Below the pieces are notes generated by a model, which was given only the letters and a program-made list of their open reading frames with translations, made no database searches and was not told the DNA's origin. Below, one piece after another: positions 44,701 through 52,537 of a stretch of 64,000 bases of DNA (the first letter of the stretch is position 1; each line of letters begins with the position of its first letter). A program made the translations under genes and the position numbers. The DNA is from Noviherbaspirillum_A sp047237965 (lineage in GTDB: Bacteria; Pseudomonadota; Gammaproteobacteria; Burkholderiales; Burkholderiaceae_D), in the NCBI RefSeq assembly GCF_047237965.1, contig NZ_JBDFLX010000001.1, forward strand, positions 2,480,001 through 2,544,000, in the 5' to 3' direction.

Positions 44701-45235
44701 TGTTGGGCTGGCCGGCGCGCTGTATCTCGATATAGAAATGACCCGGGAACGCGGCTGCCCAGCGCTGCGCGCAGCGCTCGGCCAGCTGCGGATTGCCGCG
44801 CTCGAAGGCGCAGCCGATGTCGCCGAAATGGGCGCCCGACAGCGCGATCAGGCCGCCCGGCGCCAGCGCCTCCAGCCATTCGCCGCGGATCTCGGCGCGG
44901 CCGCGGTAGAGGTTGGTCAGCCAGGCCTTGGACAGCAGCTCGCACAGCTGCAGATAGCCTTCCCGGTTCTTGACCAGGAGCAGCAGGCGCGACGGCTTTT
45001 CGCGGTCGTCATTGTTGGTGATCCACACATCGCAGCCGGCAATGGGCTTGATGCCCTTGCCGCGCGCGGCCTTGTAGAACTTGACCATGCCGAACAGGTT
45101 GGCAAGGTCGGTGATAGCGAGCGCGGGCTGCGCGTCTTTCGCAGCCGCCTTCACCGCGTCGTCGATGCGGACCAGGCCGTCGGCGATGGAGAATTCGGAA
45201 TGGAGGCGAAGGTGGATAAATTGCGGGGAGGTCAT
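41777..45235 (-). CDS. dnaE: DNA polymerase III alpha subunit
   Basis: The 1152-residue protein has an N-terminal PHP domain (IHLRLHSEFSIADGLVR), the C-family polymerase core with GPGRGSGAGSLVAYAL and the catalytic aspartates in SMPDFDIDFCQEGRDRV, a tandem helix-hairpin-helix region, and a C-terminal OB fold. It is the main replicative polymerase of DnaE1 type. The length is normal. It is convergent with the ABC-F gene and divergent from trhO. Confidence 0.97.
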   Translation of the reverse strand: MTSPQFIHLRLHSEFSIADGLVRIDDAVKAAAKDAQPALAITDLANLFGMVKFYKAARGKGIKPIAGCDVWITNNDDREKPSRLLLLVKNREGYLQLCELLSKAWLTNLYRGRAEIRGEWLEALAPGGLIALSGAHFGDIGCAFERGNPQLAERCAQRWAAAFPGHFYIEIQRAGQPNMEQQVRQSVALAARLQLPVVATHPVQFLSAEEFVAHEARTCIAEGEILANPRRAKRFNEQQAFKTQAEMAELFADLPGALANSIEIARRCNLVLELGKPKLPNFPTPDGMTIDDFLVAEAKRGLEERLLHLFPDEAVREQKRPRYEERLKFETDTIIKMGFPGYFLIVADFIQWAKNNGVPVGPGRGSGAGSLVAYALSITDLDPLAYNLLFERFLNPERVSMPDFDIDFCQEGRDRVIQYVKDRYGREAVSQIATFGTMAAKGAVRDVGRVLDMGYNFCDGISKLIPFKPGKLVTIADAIEEEPLLKERMEKEEEVKQLLDLAQQVEGIARNIGMHAGGVLIAPGKLTDFCPLYTQGGDAGVVSQYDKDDVEAVGLVKFDFLGLTTLTILDRAVRYIRQLDPAMAEFSLDKLPLNDRASYELLTKAKTVAVFQLESRGMQGMLKDARPDRFEDIIALVALYRPGPMDLIPDFCKRKHGERFDYPDPRTEGILSETYGIMVYQEQVMQMAQVIGGYSLGGADLLRRAMGKKKAEEMAQHRQIFREGAAKNGLSQEKADEIFDLMEKFAGYGFNKSHAAAYALLSYYTAYLKAHHPAAFMAANLSLAMDDTDKIKILVEDAVDICGLTLLPPDINQSDYRFMPVGEPPSVSKKKVKEIRYGLGAVKGSGQGAIEAILAARRDGPFTDLFDFCKRVDKKQINRRTIESLIRAGAFDSFEVDRGILLASVGFAMECAEQAEASANQVSLFGGDHSDMVAPPEYVKAPPWTEKQKLTEEKTALGFYLSGHLFNAYAEEARKFARTRLSDLSPSREPRLMAGIIAGLRVQMTQRGKMVIVLLDDGSAAVEVTVYNEVFDANRHLFKEDEFLAVQGKVSEDRFSGGLRITAEKAMDIATARIQFGKKFAFSMTDSTDPAQIKAILSQFRSEQGLPLAMRYTRHGIDCEVQWPDEWRVAPADALKQSLFDRLGARSAAVEY

Positions 45236-45340
45236 CCGGCTATTTTACCCGCAGCCCTGTCCGCGCCAAACCGGGTTTTTGGCGTGGACGCCACACCGCG
45301 GTTTATAATGCCGACGAATCAATGACTTACCTTATCTGGC

Positions 45341-46225
45341 ATGCAACCCTCCTCACCATTCGTCAACATTGCCGCCTACAAATTCGTCACCTTCGACGAC
45401 ACCGTTGAAAAGCGTCCCGCGTTCCAGGCCATTTGCGCCGAACTGGGCCTGATGGGCACCATCCTGCTGAGCCCGGAAGGCATCAACCTGTTCCTGGCCG
45501 GCAGCCGCGCCGGCATCGACCGCTTCCTGCAATGGCTGCGCGCCGATGCCCGCTTCGCCGACCTCGAAGTCAAGGAAAGCTATTCCGACGAGCAGCCGTT
45601 CAAGCGCATGCTGGTCAAGTTGAAGCGCGAGATCATCACGATGAATCACCCGCTGATCAAGCCCGAGCTGGGCCGCGCGCCCGCAGTGGCGGCGCCGGAC
45701 CTGAAGCGCTGGCTGGACCAGGGCCACGACGACGAAGGCCGGCCGGTGGTGATGATGGACACCCGCAATGCCTTCGAAGTCGATGTCGGCACCTTCAACG
45801 ACACACTGGATTACCGCATCGAGAAGTTCAGCGAATTTCCGGAGGTGGTGGCGCAACATCGCGACGAGCTGGCCGGCAAGACCGTGGTGACCTTCTGCAC
45901 CGGCGGCATACGCTGCGAGAAGGCCGCCATCCACATGCAGAACATCGGCTACGACCATGTCTACCAGCTTGAAGGCGGCATCCTGAAGTACTTCGAGGAA
46001 GTCGGCGGCCACCACTACACCGGCGACTGCTTCGTTTTCGACCGCCGCACCGCATTGAACCCGAAGCTGGAAGCCACGCCCACCGTGCAGTGCTATGCCT
46101 GCCGCGCGGTGGTCACGCCGCGCGAGCAGCTCTCGCCGCTGTATGTGTATGGCGAATCGTGCCCGCATTGCGCCAGGGCCAAGGGCAAGGCCGACACCGC
46201 CGAGGCGGGCGGCCTGACCGCCTGA
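45341..46225 (+). CDS. trhO: tRNA uridine 5-oxyacetic acid synthesis rhodanese TrhO (YceA)
   Basis: The 294-residue protein has an acylphosphatase-like N-terminal domain (NIAAYKFVTFDD, GTILLSPEGINLFLAG), a rhodanese domain with catalytic Cys186 in VVTFCTGGIRCEKAA, and a C-terminal zinc-binding-like region with CYAC and CPHC. TrhO hydroxylates U34 of certain tRNAs in an oxygen-dependent step towards 5-methoxyuridine and cmo5U. The ATG is 100 bp from the divergent dnaE start. Confidence 0.93.
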   Translation: MQPSSPFVNIAAYKFVTFDDTVEKRPAFQAICAELGLMGTILLSPEGINLFLAGSRAGIDRFLQWLRADARFADLEVKESYSDEQPFKRMLVKLKREIITMNHPLIKPELGRAPAVAAPDLKRWLDQGHDDEGRPVVMMDTRNAFEVDVGTFNDTLDYRIEKFSEFPEVVAQHRDELAGKTVVTFCTGGIRCEKAAIHMQNIGYDHVYQLEGGILKYFEEVGGHHYTGDCFVFDRRTALNPKLEATPTVQCYACRAVVTPREQLSPLYVYGESCPHCARAKGKADTAEAGGLTA

Positions 46226-46230
46226 GCCGG

Positions 46231-46264
46231 CAAGGCGGGCAACATCGGAATCGCGCCCGCCTTG
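46231..46264. terminator. Bidirectional hairpin between trhO and the Liv genes
   Basis: A perfect 10-bp stem CAAGGCGGGC/GCCCGCCTTG lies between convergent genes. T-runs on both sides are poor, so intrinsic termination is uncertain. Confidence 0.45.
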
Positions 46265-46289
46265 CTGCACTCCTTTCGCCGCAGCCCTT

Positions 46290-48836
46290 TCAGTGCTCGC
46301 CGAGATAGGCTTGCGTCAGCGCCACGTCCGCTGCGATCTCGGCCGCGCTGCCCTGCGCCACCACGCGACCGCCCTCGATCACATAGGCGCGGTCGGCCAG
46401 CGACAGGGCCAGCGCAGCCATCTGGTCCACCAGCAGGATGGTCATGTCTTCCTGCCGCAGGCGGTCCAGCGCATCGAACAGTTCGGCAATCACCTTGGGC
46501 GCCAGGCCCAGCGACGGCTCGTCCAGCAGCAGGATGCGCGGCCGCGACATCAGGCCGCGCGCCACCGCCAGCATCTGCTGCTCGCCGCCGGACAGCAGGC
46601 CGGCGCGCTGATGCAGCCGCTCGCGCAGGCGCGGAAAGCGTTGCAGCATCTGCTCGACCCTGGCCTCCATGTCGCGTGGATCGAGAAAGGCGCCAAGGCG
46701 GATATTGTCCAGCACCGACAGTTCGCCGAAGACCTGGCGGCCTTCGGGCACCAGCACCAGGCCGCGCGCGACGATGGCCTCGGCCGGCAGCCGCGTCAGG
46801 TCGGCGCCTTCGAAATGGATGCCGCCCTGCACCGGACGCTGCAGGCCGGCCAGCGCGCGCATCAGCGTGGACTTGCCGGCGCCGTTGGCGCCCAGCAGCG
46901 CCACCATCTCGCCGCGCCTGACCTGCAGGTCGATGCCATGCAGCACCGGCTCGGCGCCGTAGCCCGTCACCAGCCGGCCCACGCCCAGCACCTCGGGTGC
47001 ATCCGGCAAGCCGCGCCCCCGCGCCGCACCGCCGTCGAGCAGGGCGGCCTCGCCCAGATAAGCCTGGCGCACCGCGGCGTTGTCCTGGATTTCCGCGGGC
47101 GTGCCGACCGCCAGCCGCTGGCCCGCATCCAGCACCACCAGCCGGTCCGAGATGCCCATCACCAGCGCCATGTCGTGTTCGACCAGCACCACGCTGATGC
47201 CGGCATCGGCGATGCGGCGCAGGAGCCGCCCCAGCTTGTGCTTGTCGTCGCTGGAGAGGCCGGCGGCCGGTTCGTCCAGCAGCAGCACGTCCGGGTCCGC
47301 CGCCAGCGCGCGGGCGATCTCGACCAGGCGCCGGTCGACGTGGGCGAGGCCCGAAGCCGGCAGGTCGAGCGCGCCAAGATAGCCGCAGTAGGCCAGCAGC
47401 TGGCGCGTGAACGCGCGCACCTGCGGCGCTGCGTAGCGCTTTGCGCCCAGGAGCGGCCCCAGGCGGCCGCGGCATACCGCCAGCGCCACATTCTCTTCCA
47501 CACTCAGGCTGCCGAACAATTGCGAAGTCTGATAGGTGCGGGCGATGCCGCTGCGCGCCACCCGATACGAGGCCAGTCCCTCCAGCGCGCGGCCGCCGAG
47601 CGTGAAGCCGCCCGTGCTCGGCTTGTAAAAGCCGCTCAGCATGTTGAGCGCTGTGGTCTTGCCGGCGCCATTCGGGCCGATCAGGCTCGTCACCGCCGCC
47701 GGCGGCACATCGAAGCTGAGGCCGGACACCGCGCGCACGCCGCCGAACACCATGCCCAGGTCGCGCGCCGCCAGCGCCTGCCGCTGGCGCGCTGGCAGGG
47801 CCAGATCCGCGCTCACCGGCTGATAGGCGGGCGCCGCCGTTGCCGGCCGCAGACGCCGCAGCAGGTCGCGCAGCGCGCCGACCATGCCGTCCGGCGCCAG
47901 CCACAGCACCAGCAACAGCAGCCCGCCGAAGAACAGCAGCCGGTATTGAGCCAGCGCCGACAGCATTTCCGGCAGCAGGCCAACCACCAGCGCGCCCACC
48001 AGCGGCCCGGCCACCGAGCCGGCGCCGCCGACCACCACTACGAGCATGAACAGGATGGATTGCATGAAGCCGAAACTGTCCGGCGTGACAAAGCCCGACA
48101 ACGGCGCAAACAAACCACCGGCCAGTCCGGCCAGCAGTGCCGAGAGTGCAAAGGCGACGGTCTTGATCACCAGCGGATTGACGCCGATCGATTCGGATGC
48201 GGTCTCGCTGTCCTTGACTGCGCGCATCGCCGCGCCCCAGGTGCCGCGCGCCAGCCAGGCATAGCCTGCAAGCAGCAGCGCGGCGGTGGCGAGCGCCAGC
48301 AGGGCCACGGTCTGCTCGCCGCCCAGGCCAAGGCCCAGCGACGGCGCGGCCACGCCCATGATGCCATTCTGGCCGCCGGTGACGTCACGCATTTCGACGA
48401 TCGCATGCTGAACGATGAAGGAGAAGGCGATCGTTATCATCGCCAGGTACGGCCCCTTCACCCGCAGCGCCGGCAATGCCAGCAGCACGCCAAAGGCGCC
48501 GGCGATCAGCGCGGCCGCCGGCCAGGCCAGCCAGAAGCTCCAGCCCAGCTTCGTCGTGAGTATCGCAACCGCATAGGCGCCGATCGCATAGAAGCCGACA
48601 TGCCCGAACGATACCTGCCCCGTCAACCCCAGCAGCACATTGAGGCCGATGCCGACGATGGCGGTCAGCGCAATGCTGGCGATGACGAAGACGTAGTAGC
48701 TGTTGAGGTTCAGCGCCAGGCTGCAGGCCAGCGCCAGCGCCAGCAGCGCGCAGGCCAGCTGCCATGGGCGGCCCAGGCCTAGCACCAGTGGCGTGGCCGG
48801 CCTGGCGGCGGCGACCGCAATCGAGGGATTCTTCAT
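46290..48836 (-). CDS. Fused branched-chain amino acid-type ABC transporter: LivM permease, LivG and LivF ATPases in one protein
   Basis: The 848-residue protein joins three usual separate subunits. Residues 1-330 are a LivM permease (GIGLNVLLGLTGQVSFGHVG, ALRVKGPYLAMITIAFSF), 350-600 an ATPase of LivG type (SLIGPNGAGKTTALNMLSGF, VLLLDEPAAGLSSDD), and 615-848 an ATPase of LivF type (LLGANGAGKSTLMRALAG, LLSGGEQQMLAVARG, LLLDEPSLGLAPKV). The frame is continuous, with no stops or frameshift. The first ATPase signature reads LAHVDRR, lacking the usual Gly. The ATG at 48836 overlaps the permease stop. The substrate is probably an amino acid or amide. Confidence 0.92.
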   Translation of the reverse strand: MKNPSIAVAAARPATPLVLGLGRPWQLACALLALALACSLALNLNSYYVFVIASIALTAIVGIGLNVLLGLTGQVSFGHVGFYAIGAYAVAILTTKLGWSFWLAWPAAALIAGAFGVLLALPALRVKGPYLAMITIAFSFIVQHAIVEMRDVTGGQNGIMGVAAPSLGLGLGGEQTVALLALATAALLLAGYAWLARGTWGAAMRAVKDSETASESIGVNPLVIKTVAFALSALLAGLAGGLFAPLSGFVTPDSFGFMQSILFMLVVVVGGAGSVAGPLVGALVVGLLPEMLSALAQYRLLFFGGLLLLVLWLAPDGMVGALRDLLRRLRPATAAPAYQPVSADLALPARQRQALAARDLGMVFGGVRAVSGLSFDVPPAAVTSLIGPNGAGKTTALNMLSGFYKPSTGGFTLGGRALEGLASYRVARSGIARTYQTSQLFGSLSVEENVALAVCRGRLGPLLGAKRYAAPQVRAFTRQLLAYCGYLGALDLPASGLAHVDRRLVEIARALAADPDVLLLDEPAAGLSSDDKHKLGRLLRRIADAGISVVLVEHDMALVMGISDRLVVLDAGQRLAVGTPAEIQDNAAVRQAYLGEAALLDGGAARGRGLPDAPEVLGVGRLVTGYGAEPVLHGIDLQVRRGEMVALLGANGAGKSTLMRALAGLQRPVQGGIHFEGADLTRLPAEAIVARGLVLVPEGRQVFGELSVLDNIRLGAFLDPRDMEARVEQMLQRFPRLRERLHQRAGLLSGGEQQMLAVARGLMSRPRILLLDEPSLGLAPKVIAELFDALDRLRQEDMTILLVDQMAALALSLADRAYVIEGGRVVAQGSAAEIAADVALTQAYLGEH

Positions 48837-49708
48837 ACTTTCCTTACCTCCGCCCGTCCGAACAGGCCATTGGGCCGCAGCGACAGCACCGCGATGACCA
48901 GCGCGAACGTGATGATCTGTGTATAGCCCGAGCCCATGGTGGCCGTTATCAGCGCCTCGGCGACGCCGAACAGCAGCCCCGCCAGCATCACGCCCCATGC
49001 ACTGGTGATGCCGCCCAGGATGGCCACCGCGAAGGCCTTGATGCCGAACAGCGTGCCCATGTCGGCATTCACATTGAACAGCGGCGCGATCAGCACGCCG
49101 GCAATGCCGGCCAGCAGCGCAGACAGGCCGAAGGCAACCGACACCACCCGCCTGATCGGAATACCCATCAGTTGCGCCGCGCCGCGGTTCTGCACCACCG
49201 CCAGCATGGCCGTGCCCCAGCGGGTGCGGCGCGACACCGTATGCAGCAGCGCCGCCAGCGTCAGGCCCAGCACCGGGATCAGCAGGTGCAGCGGATAGAT
49301 GCCCAGGCTGGCGCCGCCGATTTCCACAGGCGTCACCGCCAGGGGCGAAGGCAGGCTGCGCGGCTCTTTGCCGAAAGTGTGCATTACCAGGTTGTCCAGC
49401 ACGATGCCCAGTGCCACGGTCGACATCAGCCAGGCGTTCGAGCCGCGGCTGGCAAACGGCCGCACCGCGATGTATTCCACCAGCAGGCCATAGGCCGCGC
49501 AAAGCAGCAGCGCCAGCAGGACCGCCAGCGCCATCGGCAGGCCCAGCGTCTGGGCAAAGGCGAAGCACAGCACCGCGCCCAGCATCATGGAACTGCCCTG
49601 CGCGAAGTTGACCGTGGCCGACACCGCGTAGGTGATATAGAAACCCAGCGCCATCAGGCCGTACATGCTACCCAGCCCAATGCCGCTGATCAGCGCCGAT
49701 ACCAGCAT
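48833..49708 (-). CDS. Branched-chain amino acid-type ABC transporter permease, LivH-like
   Basis: The 291-residue protein has about eight membrane helices with the LivH landmarks GSMYGLMALGFYITYAVSAT, VNFAQGSSMMLGAV, IRAVVQN-like MLAVVQNRGAAQLMGIPI and FAVAILGGITSAWGVMLAGL. It pairs with the fused LivM part to form the channel. Its stop overlaps the next start (ATGA), and it lies 50 bp after the binding-protein gene. Confidence 0.93.
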   Translation of the reverse strand: MLVSALISGIGLGSMYGLMALGFYITYAVSATVNFAQGSSMMLGAVLCFAFAQTLGLPMALAVLLALLLCAAYGLLVEYIAVRPFASRGSNAWLMSTVALGIVLDNLVMHTFGKEPRSLPSPLAVTPVEIGGASLGIYPLHLLIPVLGLTLAALLHTVSRRTRWGTAMLAVVQNRGAAQLMGIPIRRVVSVAFGLSALLAGIAGVLIAPLFNVNADMGTLFGIKAFAVAILGGITSAWGVMLAGLLFGVAEALITATMGSGYTQIITFALVIAVLSLRPNGLFGRAEVRKV

Positions 49709-49758
49709 GGTCAGCTCCTTTCAATAACGATGCGATGGCCGGCATGCGGCCAGGCGAA

Positions 49759-50943
49759 CTAGTTGGAAACGCCTACCGGCAGGATGCGGTTGTCGATGAA
49801 CTGCGCCCATACGTAGTCGTTCTCGCTGAGCGCGTCATGCACCGTCGGGCTGAACGGCTGGACATAGGTCTTGATCAGGCCCTCATAGCGATCGATCTTG
49901 TAAAAGCCCTCGCGCACCGCCGGGCCATTGGTCGAGCCGGCCTTGGCGATGGCCAGCGCCGCCAGGTGCATGCCGTCGTAGGCATTGGCCACGCCCACCG
50001 CCGGCGTGATGTCGTCCGGACCCTTGATGGCCGGATACTTGGCCTTCAGCGCCGCGATCACCTTCTCCCCCACCGGCGACTGCTTGCCGAAGAAGCTGTA
50101 GGTCTGCACGAAATGCACATGCTTGGCATTCGGACCGGCCAGTTCGGTGAAGCGGCCGCCCGCCGGCCCCCAGTGCGACACCACCGGCACCCGCCAGCCC
50201 ATGCGGTCGAGTGACTTCACGACCTGGGACGACGGTCCGACATTGCCCACCATGAACAGCGCGTCGGCGCCGGCCGCCTTGAGGCGGTTCAGTTGCGGCA
50301 CCACGTCCACGTCGCTGCCCTCGAACTTCTCGATGCCGGCCGGCTTCATGCCTTTTTCGTTCAGCGCTGCGACCAGTCCTTTCTCATTCGACTCGCCCCA
50401 GGCATTGTTGACCAGGATCATTCCCGGCTTGGCCGACTTGAAGGTCTTCTGCGCATAGACCAGCATGCCCTTGTCCACGATCTCGTCGACGGCCGAGACG
50501 CGGAACGCGAAATTCGGGTTGGCGCCATTCTTGGTGATGCCGGTGCCCGCCGCCCACGGCCCCATGAACGGCACTTTCTCCTGGTTGGCGATCGGCACGA
50601 TGGCCATCGACACCGGTGTATCCAGCCCGCCGAACAGCACCGCCACCTTTTCCTTGAAGATCAGTTCACGCGCGGCCACCACGCCCTTGGCTGGATTGCC
50701 TTCATCGTCGCGGCTGACCAGTTCCACCTTGCGCCCGCCCAGCAGGCCGCCCTTGGCATTGATCTCGTCGATTGCCACCGACAAGCCGCGGGTGATGGCC
50801 TCGCCGGCCTGCGCCGACTGGCCCGACAAGGCAGTCACCAGGCCGATCTTGATGGTGTCGGCAGCCTGCGCGCCTGCCATGGATACGGCGCCCAATGCCG
50901 CGATGCATGCGGCGATGACGGTTCGACGCTTGAATGAAATCAT
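49759..50943 (-). CDS. Branched-chain amino acid-type ABC transporter substrate-binding protein
   Basis: The 394-residue protein has a signal peptide (MISFKRRTVIAACIAALGAV then AGAQA) and a type I periplasmic-binding fold: IKIGLVTALSGQSAQAGEAI, DEINAKGGLLGG, VVAARELIFKEKVAVLFGGL. It captures the solute for the Liv-type permease and fused ATPase. It is the first gene of the transporter operon, divergent from the NTF2-like/deacetylase/amidase genes, so the ligand may be their substrate. A start further upstream would hide the signal peptide. Confidence 0.93.
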   Translation of the reverse strand: MISFKRRTVIAACIAALGAVSMAGAQAADTIKIGLVTALSGQSAQAGEAITRGLSVAIDEINAKGGLLGGRKVELVSRDDEGNPAKGVVAARELIFKEKVAVLFGGLDTPVSMAIVPIANQEKVPFMGPWAAGTGITKNGANPNFAFRVSAVDEIVDKGMLVYAQKTFKSAKPGMILVNNAWGESNEKGLVAALNEKGMKPAGIEKFEGSDVDVVPQLNRLKAAGADALFMVGNVGPSSQVVKSLDRMGWRVPVVSHWGPAGGRFTELAGPNAKHVHFVQTYSFFGKQSPVGEKVIAALKAKYPAIKGPDDITPAVGVANAYDGMHLAALAIAKAGSTNGPAVREGFYKIDRYEGLIKTYVQPFSPTVHDALSENDYVWAQFIDNRILPVGVSN

Positions 50944-50975
50944 GGTGCCACCCTTTATGAAAGTGAAGGAAACGA

Positions 50976-51037
50976 TGTCGGCATGACTTATGCAAGGGCT
51001 ATGCCATAGCAGCAAGATTGCAGGCATTTTGCCGACA
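50976..51037. promoter_or_regulatory. Inverted operator-like pair in the divergent Liv/amidase promoter region
   Basis: TGTCGGCA (50976-50983) and its reverse complement TGCCGACA (51030-51037) lie 46 bp apart between the divergent operons. They could be half-sites of the GntR regulator encoded at the end of the amidase operon; this is inference. Confidence 0.35.
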
Positions 51038-51137
51038 ATCCGGGCCTTCCATCAGCGGCAATCCTTTTTTGGCCATGATGGACGGGGTGAAAACAGGAAG
51101 GGAAAGCACAACGAGAGTGCAGAATATGGAGAAAACG

Positions 51138-51575
51138 ATGCAGCACGCACCAGCAGTGAACACGAAAGCGAACCAGGCATCGCCGCCTGCGGCAGTGGTG
51201 GACGAATACCTGCGCCGCCTGATGATCCCCGACCCCGACGCGGCGCGCGAACTGGTCTCTCCCGCTCTCCGGATCCGGTTCACCGGCGGGCGCGAAATGC
51301 GCGACCCGGCACAGTGCGCCGCATTCAATGCCACCCGCTATGCCTGGGTGAAGAAGCGCATCGAAGCAACCGAAGTCGTCGATGGCGCAAGCGACGATCA
51401 TGCGGTGGTCTACAGTCGCGGCACCCTGTATGGCGCCTGGCCGGACGGCACGGAGTTCGAGGGCAACCGCTATGTCGACCGGTACGTGGTCAGCCGCGGC
51501 CTGATCACACAGATGGATGTCTGGAACGACAGCGCGGAATGGCTGCTGGAACGCGCCGGCCTGGCGCTGTCGTGA
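51138..51575 (+). CDS. NTF2/SnoaL-like small protein
   Basis: The 145-residue protein has an NTF2-like cone fold pattern: helix VVDEYLRRLMIPDPDAAREL, then strands with LRIRFTGGREMRDP, VVYSRGTLYGAWPDGTEFEG and YVDRYVVSRGLITQMDVW. Catalytic residues cannot be assigned. The ATG at 51138 has GGAG six bases upstream; an ATG at 51126 is the alternative. It is the first gene of a four-gene operon, 14 bp before the deacetylase gene. Confidence 0.8.
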   Translation: MQHAPAVNTKANQASPPAAVVDEYLRRLMIPDPDAARELVSPALRIRFTGGREMRDPAQCAAFNATRYAWVKKRIEATEVVDGASDDHAVVYSRGTLYGAWPDGTEFEGNRYVDRYVVSRGLITQMDVWNDSAEWLLERAGLALS

Positions 51576-51589
51576 ATGGGGACGGCACG

Positions 51590-52537
51590 ATGAAACCGAG
51601 CGACTTCCCCGCCCTGCCCTGCCACGGCCGCTTTCCCTATTCCGGCATCCGCGACCGGCCGCGCTACCGCTGGCCCAACGGCGCCGGGCTGGCGGTTTAC
51701 CTGGGCTTCAACATCGAGCACTTCGCATTCGGCGAAGGGCTGGGGGCGCGGCTGGGGCCGGTCTGCCCCGAACCCGACGTGCTCAACTATGCCTGGCGCG
51801 AATACGGCAACCGTGTCGGCGCCTGGCGCTGCCTGGACCTGTTCGATACGCTGGGCATGCCTGCCGGCGCACTGATCAACACCGCGCTATATGACCATTG
51901 CCCGGAACTGGTGGCGGCATTGGCCGCGCGGGGCGACGAACTGATCGGCCACGGCCACACCAATGCGCGCCAGCAGGGAACGCTGGCCGAAGCCGACGAA
52001 CTGGCGCTGCTTGTGCATTGCCGCGAGCGCATGCAGGCCGGCAGTGGCCATGCGCCGGCGGGCTGGCTCTCGCCATGGATATCGGAGAGCCGCCTCACGC
52101 CTGACCTGCTGGCAGAAAGCGGCTACCGCTATACCCTGAACTGGTGCCATGACGACCAGCCGGTGCGCATGGCGACCCGTAGCGGCAAGCCGTTGTGGTC
52201 CATACCCTATCCGCAGGAAGTCAACGACATCCCGATGCTGGTGGCGCGCCAGATGGACGCCAAGGACTTCGCCCAGCTCATCGTCGACAACTTCGACGAG
52301 ATGCTTGAGCAGTCGCGCAAGGAGCCCCTGGTGATGGGCATCGCGCTGCATCCCTACCTGGTGGGGCAGCCATATCGCCTGCGCCATCTGCGTCGCGCGC
52401 TGGAGCACATCGCCCAGGCGCGCGACCAGGGCCGAATCTGGTTCGCCACCCCGGGCGCGATCTGCGAATACGTCGACCAGCTCGATCTGCCGCACGCGGC
52501 GTCCCTCCCCACCTCTTACAGCGAAAGGCTTGCATGA
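51590..52537 (+). CDS. Polysaccharide deacetylase family protein, PuuE/allantoinase-like
   Basis: The 315-residue protein has a NodB-like TIM-barrel fold: AVYLGFNIEHFAFG, GAWRCLDLFDTLGMPAGALI, DELIGHGHTNARQQG, SPWISESRLTPDLLAESGYR, and GIALHPYLVGQPYRLRHLRR. This subgroup includes metal-independent allantoinases (PuuE) and other ureide or amide hydrolases. With the amidase next door and the Liv-type importer opposite, a role in ureide or cyclic-amide breakdown is likely, but the substrate is unknown. Its stop overlaps the amidase ATG. Confidence 0.85.
   Translation: MKPSDFPALPCHGRFPYSGIRDRPRYRWPNGAGLAVYLGFNIEHFAFGEGLGARLGPVCPEPDVLNYAWREYGNRVGAWRCLDLFDTLGMPAGALINTALYDHCPELVAALAARGDELIGHGHTNARQQGTLAEADELALLVHCRERMQAGSGHAPAGWLSPWISESRLTPDLLAESGYRYTLNWCHDDQPVRMATRSGKPLWSIPYPQEVNDIPMLVARQMDAKDFAQLIVDNFDEMLEQSRKEPLVMGIALHPYLVGQPYRLRHLRRALEHIAQARDQGRIWFATPGAICEYVDQLDLPHAASLPTSYSERLA

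Noticed and set aside
41675..45325. Very long open frame on the plus strand antisense to dnaE
   Set aside because: It is a high-GC shadow of dnaE, rich in His, Gln and Arg with no domains; the minus-strand frame is a clear polymerase.
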